Assembly (NCBI RefSeq): GCF_030272615.1
Contig: NC_081413.1
Location: 552,137,136 to 552,201,135, forward strand
Direction of reading: 5' to 3'
DNA from: Cryptomeria japonica
Taxonomy: Eukaryota > Streptophyta > Pinopsida > Cupressales > Cupressaceae
Length of the DNA stretch: 64,000 bases
The notes under the pieces are model-generated. The model saw only the letters and a program-made list of their open reading frames with translations, was not told the origin of the DNA and did not search any database. The first letter of the stretch is position 1. Every line of letters starts with the position of its first letter. The translations under genes and the position numbers were made by a program. This document shows positions 13,345-25,367 of this stretch, piece after piece.

Positions 13345-13359
13345 ATTTATATATTAATT
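13345..13359. repeat. Target-site duplication, right copy, of the LINE
   Basis: Identical over 15 bases to 5376-5390. LTR sequence resumes right after it (ACTAAACTGAT), as in the unoccupied sister LTR near 36122. Confidence 0.9.
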
Positions 13360-15319
13360 ACTAAACTGATAATTTTTTAAAAAATGGAATTTCATCTAAC
13401 ACCATACTTTGAATAAAAATTACAAATTTACAAATTACAAATTTTATATATGTATATAAATCGAATTTAAAAACAATATAAAATATTACACATTGCATAG
13501 GAAATAACATTTACTGTGATTTTGTTTTGACTGAGTTTTTTTTTTTTTAATTCACACAAATAACTCATGGCAACAATGCATTTCCAGCACATGTATTCAA
13601 TTACTCAATTGGCCCTAATGCTAGGAGAATGAATCCGATACAATCCACAAATAAAATTTTCATATATAATATCATTATTCCACATAATAATTTCAAATTT
13701 AAAACATCATATTCATTTTTAAAAAATTCTAAGGAGACCAATAACTAGGTTTTGGAGGCCATCCACCATTGATGGACCTTCAAAAAGTCAAAAAATTAAA
13801 ACTTGCCAAATAAAAAATTCATTAAAACACATTGGTTGATGGGTGCACAAAATCACACTTTTGAAATAAAATTCACTTTCTGGGCATACATAAAAATTTG
13901 GGTAGCATTTCCCTAAAGCAACTCTCATTTAAAAAAAATGAAGCATACAAATTCAAATCTAAACTAAAATCCAAAATTCAAGTTGGAGAAAGGTTCTAAA
14001 TCCATTTGCTATCCATTTGAAACAAGAATTACACAATTTTATAAAGAATCAAGGGAGAAATCAAATAAACTCACCTTCAAGTTGAAGAGTTTCAAAATGA
14101 AACATGGAGCCAAAGACTCTGAAAGAACTCACAAAAACCGAGTAGCAACAAGAGTTTTCCTGCTCAAATCCAACAAGCTCCTACCCACAAAATCTCTCCA
14201 AGCAAATCCTTCCCAATCAAAATTTTAAAAATCCGTTGTAGGGTTGGAAATCTCCAAAATTTGAAAAGTAATACTCATTGTTCCAAAATGCATAACACAT
14301 ATTTAATTCCACCATATGGTAATAAATAAATACTCTAATTTTTCTAGCTTAATAGAATTTGATTTATCAATTTGTAAAAGCAATAGTCTTATTTTTATTT
14401 TTTTTAAAACAATTACTCAAGCCAAATATAATTTAACTTTCACTATTAATTCAACATTCACTCTAACTTAAACAATTAAAAATAATCGATTAATTAATTA
14501 ATTAATCACAAATATGATTCTAATATAATTTATTCTTAATTCCTTTAATCAACATGACACATATTAAATTCTCATTAACTACTCAAGAAGAGAATAATTG
14601 AACACACAAAACGCATAACATGCAACACTCAACTGAAACCAAAAATAGAACATGACTCACATACCAACGTCGAAAAAGTGGCCTACTTGGTGAACCGACA
14701 AGGCAAACAAAAGACTGAAGACACTCACAATTGAGCAAGGCTAGGGTTAACATTAGGACCTTAGAACTACCTCCTCCACTTCCATTAGGTTAATTAGGTA
14801 TGCTCAGACCTGTGGAGCCAAGTGGAGATGATACTTTGTACCTTCAATTCCTTGCATCATTGAACCACGCATACATATATATACAAAAAACATGATAAAC
14901 ACACCGGTGAAGGAGAATTGTGACATTCCGTGTCTCACCGAAATGAGTGATAGAAAATCATCTCGCCGCACCCCATACGCTTCCACACAACATGACGACA
15001 TATACATGAACAAAATCGCACATAAAGTAAATGTGTTAGTCCATCATTAGGAATGCATAAATAAAATTAACATTTCCTCATTGATAAAATACGATGTAGA
15101 AGTAGAGTTAACAACTACTCATCAATAAGAAATAATGTATATTCAATATTTATTTCTCAATGAATTATAATCCATAATCATATTCACCAAGCACACTCCA
15201 AAGCGTAATACCAGAATACACATCACAATCACAATAAATCAACCATCCACATAAGCCACTGAAAAGTCAACCTCAGTTAACGAGGCCAAAAAGGGTCTAA
15301 ACAAGGTAGGGGTACTACA

Positions 15320-15335
15320 TTCTCCCCCACTAGGG
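15320..15335 (-). promoter_or_regulatory. Polypurine tract of the LARD-like element
   Basis: Read on the minus strand, CCCTAGTGGGGGAGAA stands immediately before the LTR start TGTAGTACCCC. This is where plus-strand DNA synthesis would be primed during reverse transcription. Its place proves that 3171-15319 is the 3' LTR. Confidence 0.85.
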
Positions 15336-16870
15336 TCCAACTTTCTCCTAGAAGATGTAAGGCTAGGATGGAACAACAAGGACACTAAGTCATCGAATTC
15401 ACATATCATAACCAAAATCATAACTTAACTTAAGGATAATGAAATCCACAAAATCAATATACTAATGTATAGAAATCAACATCCAAGTCATCTAATTTAA
15501 CAAAAAGATTTCCCGCCTTTACTAAATCAATTAGTTAACATTGAGCAATCTTCCTTTTATATTTTTTAATTACAAAAATCAATGCATTAAATGAGCTACA
15601 ACAAGATTCATTATCTTTAATTACCTAGGTTAAACATACTAGCACCCTTATTCAACTTCTAGGATCCACTATTCCAACATGCATTCATACAAGAAAAGAC
15701 CTTCTATAGAAACCCTTATCCAAAAATATACATATCATATTGTACAAATCATAATAACTTAGTCTATCCAATCATAGAAACATTTATTTTATACATGCAA
15801 TATCCTAATTATACACACTTCCTGTGTTACCAGGTTAAGCACAACCTACTCTCAAAATAAACTTTAAAATTAAGTCATAACTAATATTTCACACTACCTC
15901 TAAGGTACATAATGCATACACATTAAATGAATAAAGGTTTAGGGTGCAAAATCACATCAATAACAACATCAAAACATCATTCCTGATACAAGATACAACC
16001 TCATACGAAAGAAGAAATGAATATATAATTACCTACGTTCAACCATCTAAGGTCTACTTGATTCAATTAGAACTCTTTTAAGCTTTTCAAACACTCAATG
16101 AGCCATAAGTCTACAGATCATTAATATTTATCTAAAGCTACCACGTAATTAACTAGGTCCAATTCACACTTCTTTCTACTACATCTTATAATTCAAACGA
16201 TTTCAAATGAATTTTATCAAAGAAAATACACTTATTTCCTTAACTAATCTCGTTATTTAATTAGTTACCTCATTATGCCTAGAATTACTCTCTGTGGTGT
16301 TCTCCCTTAACACAATATCAGAGGTTCAAATGAATGTGATAGATATAACACTTAACACATAGCTAGGGCCAATGAATATAAAAATTCGAAATGACCACCA
16401 GAGATCTCAAAAGAACGTCATCCAAATGATGATCACCAAATACGATGATAAATAGGAAAAATGTTGGCAATTTCAAAAATCAACAAAATCAAAAACATGA
16501 TGAGTGTCAAATTTAAATAAAAAGGAACAATAATTTTAGTGGCCATTTCGTCACAAGAAATTTCAAAAGAAAGTGCTAGGCTCCCCTTAGCCACAAAACA
16601 CAAGTTAAAAGACAGTCAAAACACTGTTGCAATAAAACAAAAATAGCACAGAACAAAGTGACCATTTTCAGCCACATCATAGGGAGTAACCGCTACACTA
16701 CATCCAAGATCACATGTCCTATGTGTGTTAGAGAATGAACCATATACACTAAGGCTATTAGACTAACTACTATACTTTAATACCATGCAATCTTTATTCA
16801 CAAGTGTCACCTTCCCAACATTATTGTTTATCCATATTACTAGAATTCACAAATCGAATAAGATAAGGAA
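15336..16870 (-). other. Internal domain of the LARD-like element, PPT-proximal part
   Basis: About 1.5 kb with no ORF longer than chance and no retroviral-type motif on either strand. Together with 23757-25352 it forms the non-coding internal domain. The inner LTR element begins at 16871. Confidence 0.65.
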
Positions 16871-18017
16871 TGTTGGTATTTTGATGATGTTTAGTTGTGA
16901 TTGTCATTGATGGACACACACTTATTTGATGTATGAATTATTCTCAACCGGTAGCCAGTAGATGTTCTAATCGGTATTATATGTATAGTCTTTGTTTGTT
17001 GAAGACTATTGGTATTGTGCAGAAAACACTTAGCAATCTTAGTATGACCGAAGACCCCAAGTGGTATGGATATCTCAAGCTGAATGAAGACCCCGAGTGG
17101 TAGTTAATATTTTGATTAGAATGATATGTTCTAGTTTTCCAGTCTTCACTTGTTAACTGATGATCGGTATATCTCGTTAACAGGTATACATGTAATGTGT
17201 GATGAGTTACCATCCACCGACAATATGGCAATGTTTTTGTGCATTGTTACCAAATGTGTCTAGATGCACTATACCTAGGAAATTATATTCTAATCTTATT
17301 GGACCAACATGAAATCAAGTTGCTATATAAGGACATCATGTCTAGGTTTTCATGTATATAGAAGAGAAGTTGATGTGTATGAAGATTTTTTAAAAAGATT
17401 AGGTCTGATCGAGAAAAGGTATCTTGTGACTAAGATTGAGAGTGCAAATTGTAGAAGATAGAAGTAATGCTTGAATGTATTAACAAGGAGTTGTCAAGGA
17501 TCTAATCAAGAATTATGTTCTACTATCTAGATCATTCACTTGTTGATAACTAATATCGACGACAAGTCTGAAACCCTTAACCGGGTAGGCCCAGCCAAGC
17601 CTATTGTAAAACCTCTAACAAGGTGGTTCATAGTTGTGAATCTGAAATCCTTTAATAGGGTAGTCTTTAACATGACTTATCTCCTAACAGAGATCTAGAT
17701 TCCTAACAGGATCTGTTTTGGTGAAGAACATTGTAAGACCTTAACCGGTTTGACCTTAATCGGTCTAGTTACTATTCTACATATAGTTGACTTGTGAGTT
17801 TTACTCACCATGGTTTTTCCCATTTGGTTTTCCACATCAAAATATCCTGTGTTATGGTGATTGCACTTCTGTGGGTGAATGCTTTATTTTCTATTTGGCT
17901 TGTTTTTGTTTTAATCAGGTTATTACTTAACCTTCTTCATCGGTTTGCAGTTAAACTATTTAAGGGTTTGTTGAGTTCATTGAGAATACTAATTCACCCC
18001 TCTCTTAGTATTCATCA
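16871..18017 (+). repeat. 5' LTR of the inner element
   Basis: 1,147 bp, starting TGTTGGTATTTTG and ending TTCATCA, followed by two spacer bases and the primer-binding site. The 3' half (17570-17770) holds many imperfect repeats of short phrases such as CTAACAAGG, TTAACCGG and CCTAACAGG. The solo LTR at 60724-62143 shows the same style on the other strand, so the two belong to related families. Confidence 0.88.
17324..17330 (+). promoter_or_regulatory. Likely TATA box in the 5' LTR
   Basis: TATATAA in the sequence GCTATATAAGGACATC. It is well placed for an LTR promoter, giving a start near 17355. The 3' LTR keeps the same box (about 23729) but ends about 25 bases after it. Confidence 0.5.
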
Positions 18018-18019
18018 AT

Positions 18020-18032
18020 TGGTATCAGAGCC
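18020..18032 (+). other. Primer-binding site (initiator tRNA-Met)
   Basis: TGGTATCAGAGCC, complementary to the 3' end of plant initiator tRNA-Met, two bases after the 5' LTR end at 18017. Confidence 0.9.
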
Positions 18033-18067
18033 TACCTTTCTATAAGTCTAACCAGCTGAAAGGAGAT

Positions 18068-19348
18068 ATGGGGGAATACAGCATGAGGGAACTAACTCAC
18101 CATTTGGCTAAATTTGAGAAATCCTATGATGAACTCAAGATCAAGTTTAAAGCCTCTTTAGCCAAGAGAAGAGAGATTGCTGAGAAGTTGATGGAACTTA
18201 CTGAAAACAACTCTTCTGATGAAGCAAAAATGGATGCCCTAGTTGGAGAAGTAGAGAAATTAAATGAATCCAAAACTAACCTAAGGAGGGAGTTGGAAGG
18301 ACTAACTATCAGGATGAGTCAAGAACTAGAAAATAGAAGAAAAGCTAAAGATTTGGTAAAAGGCAAGGAGCATGAGATCTCTAAATTAAAGCAAGAAATT
18401 GGTACCATTATCACCTATCTGCATGAGGGTAAAGAAGAGAAAGAAGAAATGCAAGCTAAACTGAATGCAACTATCTCTCAAAATGAAACCTTGATGAAGA
18501 ACAATGATGCTCTTTCCAAGGAACTTGCCGAGAAAAAAGAAATACTTGCTAAGTTCAACTGGAATGCTATCAAGTTAGAGCAAAAGCTAGAATCGGTAAA
18601 GCCATCAAAGGATACCACTGGACTTGGTTTCTTTGGATACGAGGAAGGTGGGACCTCTGGAACTAAGAGTGATACACTAAAGAATCAATCAACACCTAAG
18701 AACAATAGTGGAAGTAAAGGTAAGCAAAAGTTTAAACCTATTTTCTTTAACTGTCTTAAGGAAGGACATACTACCAATGTATGTAGGAGCAAGCCTTACA
18801 ATAACTTTTGTTATTTTCAAAACAATGTGGCTAGACCTGGTAGATTTAATGGTCACTGTTATACATGCAACAAGTTTGGGCATTGAGTTTTTGAGTGTAG
18901 GACGATTATGAACAACTCTGGGAATTATTCATCCAATGGAGTTGTCCCTGAACCTCCTATGAACCGGAACCCAAACTAGTACAAAACCCATGACCACTGG
19001 TCAAATTGTTTTGAAGCGGCAACCAATTGGAGAGCAATCTATCTGATCTATCATGATAGAGGTCACACCGCTACAACATGCATAAGGAAGGATGGAAATG
19101 TGAACACTGGACCATGGAGAACACCTGGAATGGTATGCTATCATTGCAACAAACTGGGACACACCGCCAGAGCATGTATACTAAGAAAGAATCCATTGGG
19201 AGACATATCGATCAACACTGAAGGGAAGATTGATGTTGAAACCATTTAGGTGGATATAGACAAAACCTGGAAAAAGAAATTTGAAGAGAAACCACATGAT
19301 GTACCAGTTTCCACACCAAGTGTGGAAATCCTTGAATCAGTAAACTGA
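18068..19348 (+). pseudogene. Gag-like coiled-coil protein with CCHC knuckles, three in-frame stops
   Basis: ATG at 18068 follows the primer site by 35 bases. The frame continues without frameshift to a TGA at 19346-19348, about 426 codons. It is broken by only three stops, at 18884 (TGA), 18977 (TAG) and 19247 (TAG). Residues 1-180 are a charged helical, coiled-coil-like region instead of the usual copia gag fold. Then come CCHC motifs: a damaged one (FFNCLKEGHTTNVC, first Cys lost), CYTCNKFGH-stop-VFEC, and an intact CYHCNKLGHTARAC (about 19137-19178). Such knuckles bind RNA in retrotransposon capsids. All three stops can come from CGA or CAG by C to T change. Confidence 0.8.
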
Positions 19349-19796
19349 GCTTCAAAAAGATATCGGTGTAAATATTTAGAAACTCATGGAGTATATCGGT
19401 AAAACACCTTTATCGATAGTTGTTACCTGTCAATTGACAGTAGAATTGTAGCGGTAAAAGGTAAAATTAGGGTTTTAACCCTAATAGTGATGCATTTATT
19501 ATTGTAGGTGGGAGCGTATTTAAAAGTGACTTTTGTCATCATTTCTACTTACCTAGTTTCCAAGAAACCTTTTTTGGCCTAAGAAGCGCAACCAGAGCAA
19601 TTAATCCTACATTCAAAAGAATTCAGAAAGGAATCTTCCACAAAATCTTGTAGCTACTTCATGTTATCAGTGTGAAAGTCAAAGTGGTAATCAAGCATCT
19701 GGAGAAGTGTTTTTTGCTCAACATTAGCAAACCCTAAGTTTGGAGAATAAATGTATTTCTCATTAAAACATTCTTATCATTTGGAATCTGTTTGAT
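19349..19796 (+). other. Spacer between the two ORFs of the inner element
   Basis: Non-coding, about 450 bp. It has no integrase or protease remnant. A phrase near 19377-19420 is rich in 'atcggt', as in the LTRs. A promoter or splice site for the second ORF could lie here, but nothing definite was found. Confidence 0.4.
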
Positions 19797-22700
19797 ATGG
19801 CATCTACATCTAATATCCCCTCTAGTTCTACTGAACCTGAGGACACACCTGAGCTTCTTAAGATGAGATATAATGCCCCTGTTGGAGTCATTGTTGAAGA
19901 TGATGTTTCAGGATATATTGATTGCAAACTAGAAGACCTAGGGTCCCTAGTAATTCACTACCAATTGAGTCTATTCTGTGGAGAGGATAAAAAGATTAAA
20001 CTTGAATATAGCATAATAGAGAAGAAGAAATTGCATAATGCAGTATACTTTCTCGAAGAATTTATAGAGGAACATATCAGGATCATCCTTAGTGGGGTTC
20101 ATAGTGACAAGATGTACTTGAATGAACCCATGACATTACACCGGAGGCAATTCATGTCGTGACCAGATTCTGCAATACTGGGGAAGTCCTTATTCTTAGG
20201 AAAGTCCTCAAATCCAAAGTAACAGAGCTCACTGGTTCTGTGAGTGATCATCGGGCAATGACTGCCAACACCATTAGAGATAATTTGGTGAAATATGCAT
20301 GTATGGTAATTGGGTATAGAATATTCTATGCTAGCAGAATGAATTCTATTCCTTCGGCTACGGTGCATGCCTCTTACAGAATGATAAAAGAAAATGCAGA
20401 ATGTGACTTATGTACGTGTATGCAAAAACAAATCATAGAAAACTTGAAGTCGATCAAATCAGATAAAACTCAGAGGTTTAAGTTTGGTCAACTACTTATT
20501 GGTTTATTTTTATACTTTCAAAGATATTTTCCCAGAGTTGGTGATGTTCAATGGTCAACTGACCTATCAGTTTCTAGACAAATAAAGGAGAGTTTGCAAG
20601 CAGTAGGAACTGCATATCTGAAGACTTTGAACAGGTATTTTGATGAATTCAAACTAAAAATGAACCAGAGAATAAGAATATCTGGTGATTTATTTAAGAA
20701 ATATGAAGATGATATCTGTTTCATCATCAAAATAGATCACTGCATAATGGAAGCATTTGAACCCAAAAAAGATGTAGTTAGGCCTATGGGCTATGAGGTG
20801 GTAAATGATATATTGACAGGATATGCCTCTACCCTACTAGCTTCACCACTGGAACCCAAAAAGAAGAGGACCAGTACTTATTTAGAGAGGATCAAACCTA
20901 CTAAGGTACTGAAACAGATAAAGGGTAAAGTAGTGCCATCAACATCAACACCGGTTACATCTATTGCTAGTCCCAAAGTGACCAAAAGGTCACCTGCTAA
21001 AAAGAAACTGAAGGCTATTCTGGCAAAGGTGTTCAAACGGAGGAGGAAAACTAGGAATAACTCAGCAGATCCAGAAGACTCTGAATCAGAGGTAGAAATA
21101 AAGAAGACAAGGCAATCTACCAAGAAAATGAAGTCAACCGGTAATGTACCAACAATCTCTGCACCGGTAAAATTAGATATTGCTTCTTACAAACCTATGA
21201 CACATTGTCAAAGGACCATAAAGAATATTAGAAGTTATTGATGATTTAAAAGACTATTTTGATGATTTCAATGATAGTGAAAAGGAAGATGTTGAGCAAG
21301 AACTTATTAAATATCTATGCATTAATGATCGGTCACCTTTCCTAAATTAAATCAGTTACTGCTAAATCTTTGTATGATTCCTTGGACAACAAATGCACAT
21401 TGCCATTGAAAAAGAGCAAGACATCAAGGAGAAATTTTTTGCTCAATACTTTCTAGATGTCTCTAATTCAGAATTGTTTGAAATCATTGACAAGAACAAA
21501 GGCATTTTCTTCATGCGAAGAAGAAGACTCTAGCTACTCAAAGGCAAATCTTCTGAAGTGGAAAAAGACACCCATTTGAAGGTGAAAATTGTTGTCAACA
21601 TGCAAAAAGTATAAGAAGCTAATCGGCTGGCTTAGCAAGAGCCTGATCTATTCACAGCTAAACCGGATGTAGTCTTTGACAGTATGGGTGAAAGAATAGT
21701 AGAACAAAATGACCCCATTGATGTTGATGCACTAGATATGGAGGATTCCACTCCAGATAAGGAGGAACCTATAAAGAAAGAGTAGAGAAAGAAAAGGAAG
21801 AGAAAGTGGAAAATAGGAAACTTGAAAAAGAGAAAGAAAAGAAAGAAAAACAAGAGAAAGAGCAAGCGGAGAAAGCGCGACAAGAGAAGAAGAAGGAAGA
21901 AGAGGAAAAGAGGAAGAAGGAAGAAGAGGAAAAGAAGAAGAAGGAAGAAGAGGAAAATAAGAGGAGGGAAGAAGCGGAGAAGAAGAAGAAGGAAGAAGAG
22001 GAAAAGAGGAAAGAAACAGCGAAGAAAAAGGAAGAGGAGAAAAAGAGAGAAGAAGAGAGGAAGAAACAAGAGGAGAAAGTAAAGACTGCCAAGGCAGCTC
22101 AAGAAAAAGAAGAAGAGGAGAAGAGAAGACAAGTGGAGGTCAAGGCCAAAGAAGGAGAACTATTTCCTAAGATAGCTGGAGATCAAGCCAAGCATGTTGA
22201 TTCCACCAGTTCCACTGATTTGACTCTTGCCTGTCTGACCCAATTGGCTGATGAAACTGAGCTACTACGAAGCATTCAATTAGCACATGAGAGATTGGAA
22301 GAACTAAGAAAAAAGAAAGAGCACGATGTCATTCAGTTTGCGGTTGACACCCTCTCCAATCTAATTCCTGGTACTAATCTCCCTAGTTTCGATTCCTCAT
22401 TGGCTAAGCTCAAACTTCTTTGCACAGTAGTCAATGACTAGGTACAATGTTTGGAAGATGTTTCCCAGGCCACTACAAAGAAAAGCCATCAAAAGGCACT
22501 CGCAGTTACCTTAGTACAACACATGAATGAAGACTAGGCAAAATTGCTTAAACAAAAAGGTGATATAAGTTCAGCTATGGGTGAAGGTCACCTACTCTTG
22601 AGTAAAATCTATCAACCTCACCTATTTTGTGAAGATGCTCTAAAACAGAAGACACTATTACAAACGGAGTTACAGAAGTACATTGGCAAATTCAAACTGC

Positions 22701-23022
22701 CCTATGATCAGTTCACATCCTATGGACACACTATTCATCAATATCAGCATCAAATTGCAAAGCTTGACTTGGAGATCTGTAGGAGCTTTAGTTGCTCCTA
22801 TTGCCCAAATTATAGGTTCTTCAGAAGTGCTTTCTGAACTTAGAAGCTATCATTGTGACACAGGAGTTTAGCACCATAGATGCGATGGAAGAATTAGCCT
22901 TCCAAATGAAGAGCGAGAGTGAAATTGCTGCCTCACTTATTGAGACATGGTCCTCAGACATGAAGAATTTCCTGCAAAACTTTAAATCTCTTTTTGAAAA
23001 GTTTTATTCTTTATTGTCATGA
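19797..23022 (+). pseudogene. Second ORF of the inner element: basic and E/K-rich protein of unknown function
   Basis: ATG at 19797 (MASTSNIPSSSTEPEDTPEL). A frameshift near 20125-20160 leads into a frame that runs to 21241, with motifs ITPEAIHVVTRFCNTGEV and FGQLLIGLFLYFQRYFP, which remind me loosely of plant retroelement-borne 'putative plant transposon protein' regions. A Lys/Arg-rich nuclear-signal-like stretch follows (KRSPAKKKLKAILAKVFKRRRK). After further stops comes a Glu/Lys low-complexity helix (about 21800-22135), then a more ordered part (LTQLADETELLRSIQLAHE...) with TAG stops at 22439 and 22535, and a frameshift near 22785 into a frame ending at 23022. No pol motif is present. 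The function is unknown, and what I claim is only that one long ORF once stood here. Confidence 0.6.
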
Positions 23023-23268
23023 ACTCATACTCTATTTTAATATTATGCAAATTGGCAATATCTTTCATTTACTTTGTCATTGTTGGCAAAGGGGGAGTAT
23101 TGTATCTATCTTCAAATTTTGACGAGTATTATAAACTCCTGCACATAATTGTAATTTTTGCAAAGGGAGTAGTGTATATGCTTAGGGGGAGTAATTTTGC
23201 TCATGACATTTTTTCTCTATTTTAGCACTTGGATGTCAAAAATTTTCCTAAGTTTTGCCATCAATGCC

Positions 23269-23280
23269 AAAGGGGGAGAT
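23269..23280 (+). promoter_or_regulatory. Polypurine tract of the inner element
   Basis: AAAGGGGGAGAT directly before the 3' LTR start at 23281. Nearby G-rich phrases (CAAAGGGGGAGTA near 23088, CAAAGGGAGTAG near 23161, TAGGGGGAGTAA near 23184) look like extra polypurine-like copies. Confidence 0.85.
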
Positions 23281-23756
23281 TGTTGGTATTTTGATGATGT
23301 TTAGTTGTGACTGTCATTGATGGACACACACTTATTTGATGTATGAATTATTCTCAACCGGTAGCTACTCTAACCGGTATTATATGTATAGTCTTTGTTT
23401 GTTGAACACTATCGGTGTTGTGCAGAAAATGCTTACCAGTATTAGTATGACCGAAGACCCCAAGTGGTATGGAGATCTCAAGTTGAGTGAAGACCCCGAG
23501 CGGCAGCTAATCTTTTGATCAGAATGTTATGTTCCATTTTTCTAGTCTTCACTTGTTAACCAGTGATCGGTATATCTAGTTAACTGGTATACATGTAATG
23601 TGTGATGAGTTACCATCCATCAACACTATGACGATGTTTTTGTGCCATGTTACCAAATGTGTCTAGATGCACTGTACCTAGGAAATTGTAGTCTAATCTT
23701 ATTGGACCAACATGAAATCAAGTTCCTATATAAGGACATCATGTCTAGGATTTTCA
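23281..23756 (+). repeat. 3' LTR of the inner element, truncated
   Basis: It matches the 5' LTR (16871 onward) until about 23756, where the match stops at ...GTCTAGGATTTTCA. Only about 476 of 1,147 bases remain. The cut falls about 25 bases after the TATA box, close to where R would start, so mostly U3 is kept. The small ORF 23336-23518 is an LTR shadow. Confidence 0.85.
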
Positions 23757-25352
23757 CTAACTCAACACAAAATTCTTGTAGTTCTTAATAATTACAAAAA
23801 GGTTTTGCGAATATAAGAATTATATTTCCAAATAAAACAGAATCACAAAAGATTAGTTTCCTATTCTCTACACATATTCTACATGCAATGATAAGATTAT
23901 CTTAATCAATACTTTTTCCCCTTCATGATCTATCAATCATCCAACTTACATAGACTACCTAGAGAGCATATGCTAAAATATATTACATTTACTTACTTAC
24001 TTGACATGATGCACTAATAGGCAAAACAAAACACTTTGGTTTTCAATGCAAAATGGAATAGATACTCCTTAGTACATGCCTCAAAACTATACATTTACAA
24101 ACAATCAATTATTCTTTTTTTTTTTTTTTTTAATTACATCATTTGATAGCATTTCTTTAATCTTCATAACTCGATAAAAAGAGAAGGGAGAGAATTTTCA
24201 ATAATCAATTACTTCACACATATACACATAAACTAACAAGTTCACCCAAGTAAGACTAAATTTCTCCCTATATGCCTATCATCCTTATTGCACTATTTGT
24301 CATTTCACTTCTGATATAAAAAAATACACTTTGGCTTATCATGATATTTCCTTACATTAAAGATGTCACTAATGTCTTAGTCTACAAATGAGAATAATAA
24401 AATTTTAATCTTTCCTTACATGCTAACTTCAAGCAAAACACTCATTACTCTTAATTGATAAAAACACATCATTAACTATGACTATTCATTGTATGTCAAA
24501 ACATGAGGAGAAGAAGGAAAATTGAAATTACCATTTATCTAATATGTGGTTATGTAGGCACATCAAACATGTTCTACATTTACACATTCTATTTATACAT
24601 AGTCAATTTAATATACCCACTGGAATTGCATTAATGTATTATTCTTACAGGTCATTATTCAAGTTGATCATATAAAACACACAATGAGATCCTTAATAAA
24701 AACACATCCAATTACCTCCTAGAATACTGCGCATAATTCTTTACCCATCCAAGATATCTTCTAACATTCAAGTACACACCAACCTCTCCAAAATTCACAT
24801 AAGTGTTTCAAGAAAACACATCATACAAATATTTTAATTTCTAGAGAGAAGGAAGTAGAAATACATCTAATTCACAATGTATATGCACTCAACATTTTCT
24901 CTACAAGCTCTCATAGTTACGAAACTAAATATAATTATAAGTATAACACAAGCCCAAACTCATACTTTTAGACTTAAGACAATGCATTATTCAACCTATT
25001 AAGGTAGTCTGAATAGTATAATACCTGTTAAGAAGGTACATCTAATTAACTCTGAAAATAAGAGTAATTGTAGACCTAACATCTTACAAGAAAACAACGC
25101 ACATATAATCACACATCAAGCACTAATCATCAATCAGGAAGAGAAAGAACTAAATACACATGTTACACTTGTTTGGGGTTTTCAGAAAGAGCGAGTTAAA
25201 GAAATAGAGCATGAAACATCTAAGATCTTCAAGATCCCAAGCGTTAATCACAAACATACATAAGAGAGACAATCATACAATGAAAGGACTATATATTGCA
25301 CACAACACTAAGGGCACAAGTTACACCAGAGATCCCAATGTTTGTAAACCTT
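23757..25352 (-). other. Internal domain of the LARD-like element, PBS-proximal part
   Basis: About 1.6 kb. No ORF and no gag or pol motif on either strand. A T run lies at 24114-24132. In the minus sense this would be the leader after the primer-binding site, where packaging signals would be expected; none can be named. Confidence 0.65.
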
Positions 25353-25365
25353 GGCTCTGATACCA
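25353..25365 (-). other. Primer-binding site (initiator tRNA-Met) of the LARD-like element
   Basis: Plus strand GGCTCTGATACCA, that is TGGTATCAGAGCC on the minus strand. It is separated by two bases from the 5' LTR end at 25368. This fixes the element's orientation. Confidence 0.92.
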
Positions 25366-25367
25366 AG

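Larger units (their letters stand above)
3171..15319 (-). repeat. 3' LTR of the LARD-like element, interrupted by a LINE
   Basis: The LTR pieces are 3171-5390 and 13360-15319, together about 4,180 bp. Termini are TG...CA in either orientation (TGTAATACCCC at the left, GGTACTACA at the right in plus-strand view). It aligns along its whole length with 34211-38065 except for the first 305 bp, and with 25368-26390 over its first 1,000 bp. No coding potential is convincing in it: the small frames at 4396-4614, 4932-5186 and 13983-14228 have weak counterparts in the other copies that are only partly open. Confidence 0.8.
16871..23756 (+). mobile_element. Non-autonomous LTR element with gag-like and E/K-rich ORFs but no pol (TR-GAG-like)
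   Basis: The element has TGTTGGTATTTTGATG LTR starts at 16871 and 23281, a tRNA-Met primer site at 18020-18032, and a polypurine tract AAAGGGGGAGAT before 23281. The termini resemble plant Ty1/copia elements (TGTTGG start, ATTGGTATCAGAGCC after the 5' LTR, GGGGGAGAT before the 3' LTR). Between them are a gag-like ORF and a second long ORF. No protease, integrase, reverse transcriptase or RNase H motif was seen in any frame, so mobilisation would have needed proteins from a partner element. The 3' LTR is cut short, so no target duplication can be checked. Confidence 0.85.

Noticed and set aside
15239..15421. Small minus-strand ORF across the polypurine tract
   Set aside because: It spans the LTR/PPT junction and has no domain.
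17794..18045. 83-codon ORF at the end of the 5' LTR
   Set aside because: It crosses the LTR end and the tRNA primer site; not a gene.
20159..21241. A separate gene starting at 20159
   Set aside because: The triplet there is GTG, and the sense continues upstream (ITPEAIHVV) in that frame, so this is the same ORF after a frameshift.
21632..22132. Minus-strand Leu/Phe-rich ORFs opposite the E/K-rich region
   Set aside because: Antisense shadow of AAG/GAG/GAA codons of the plus-strand ORF.
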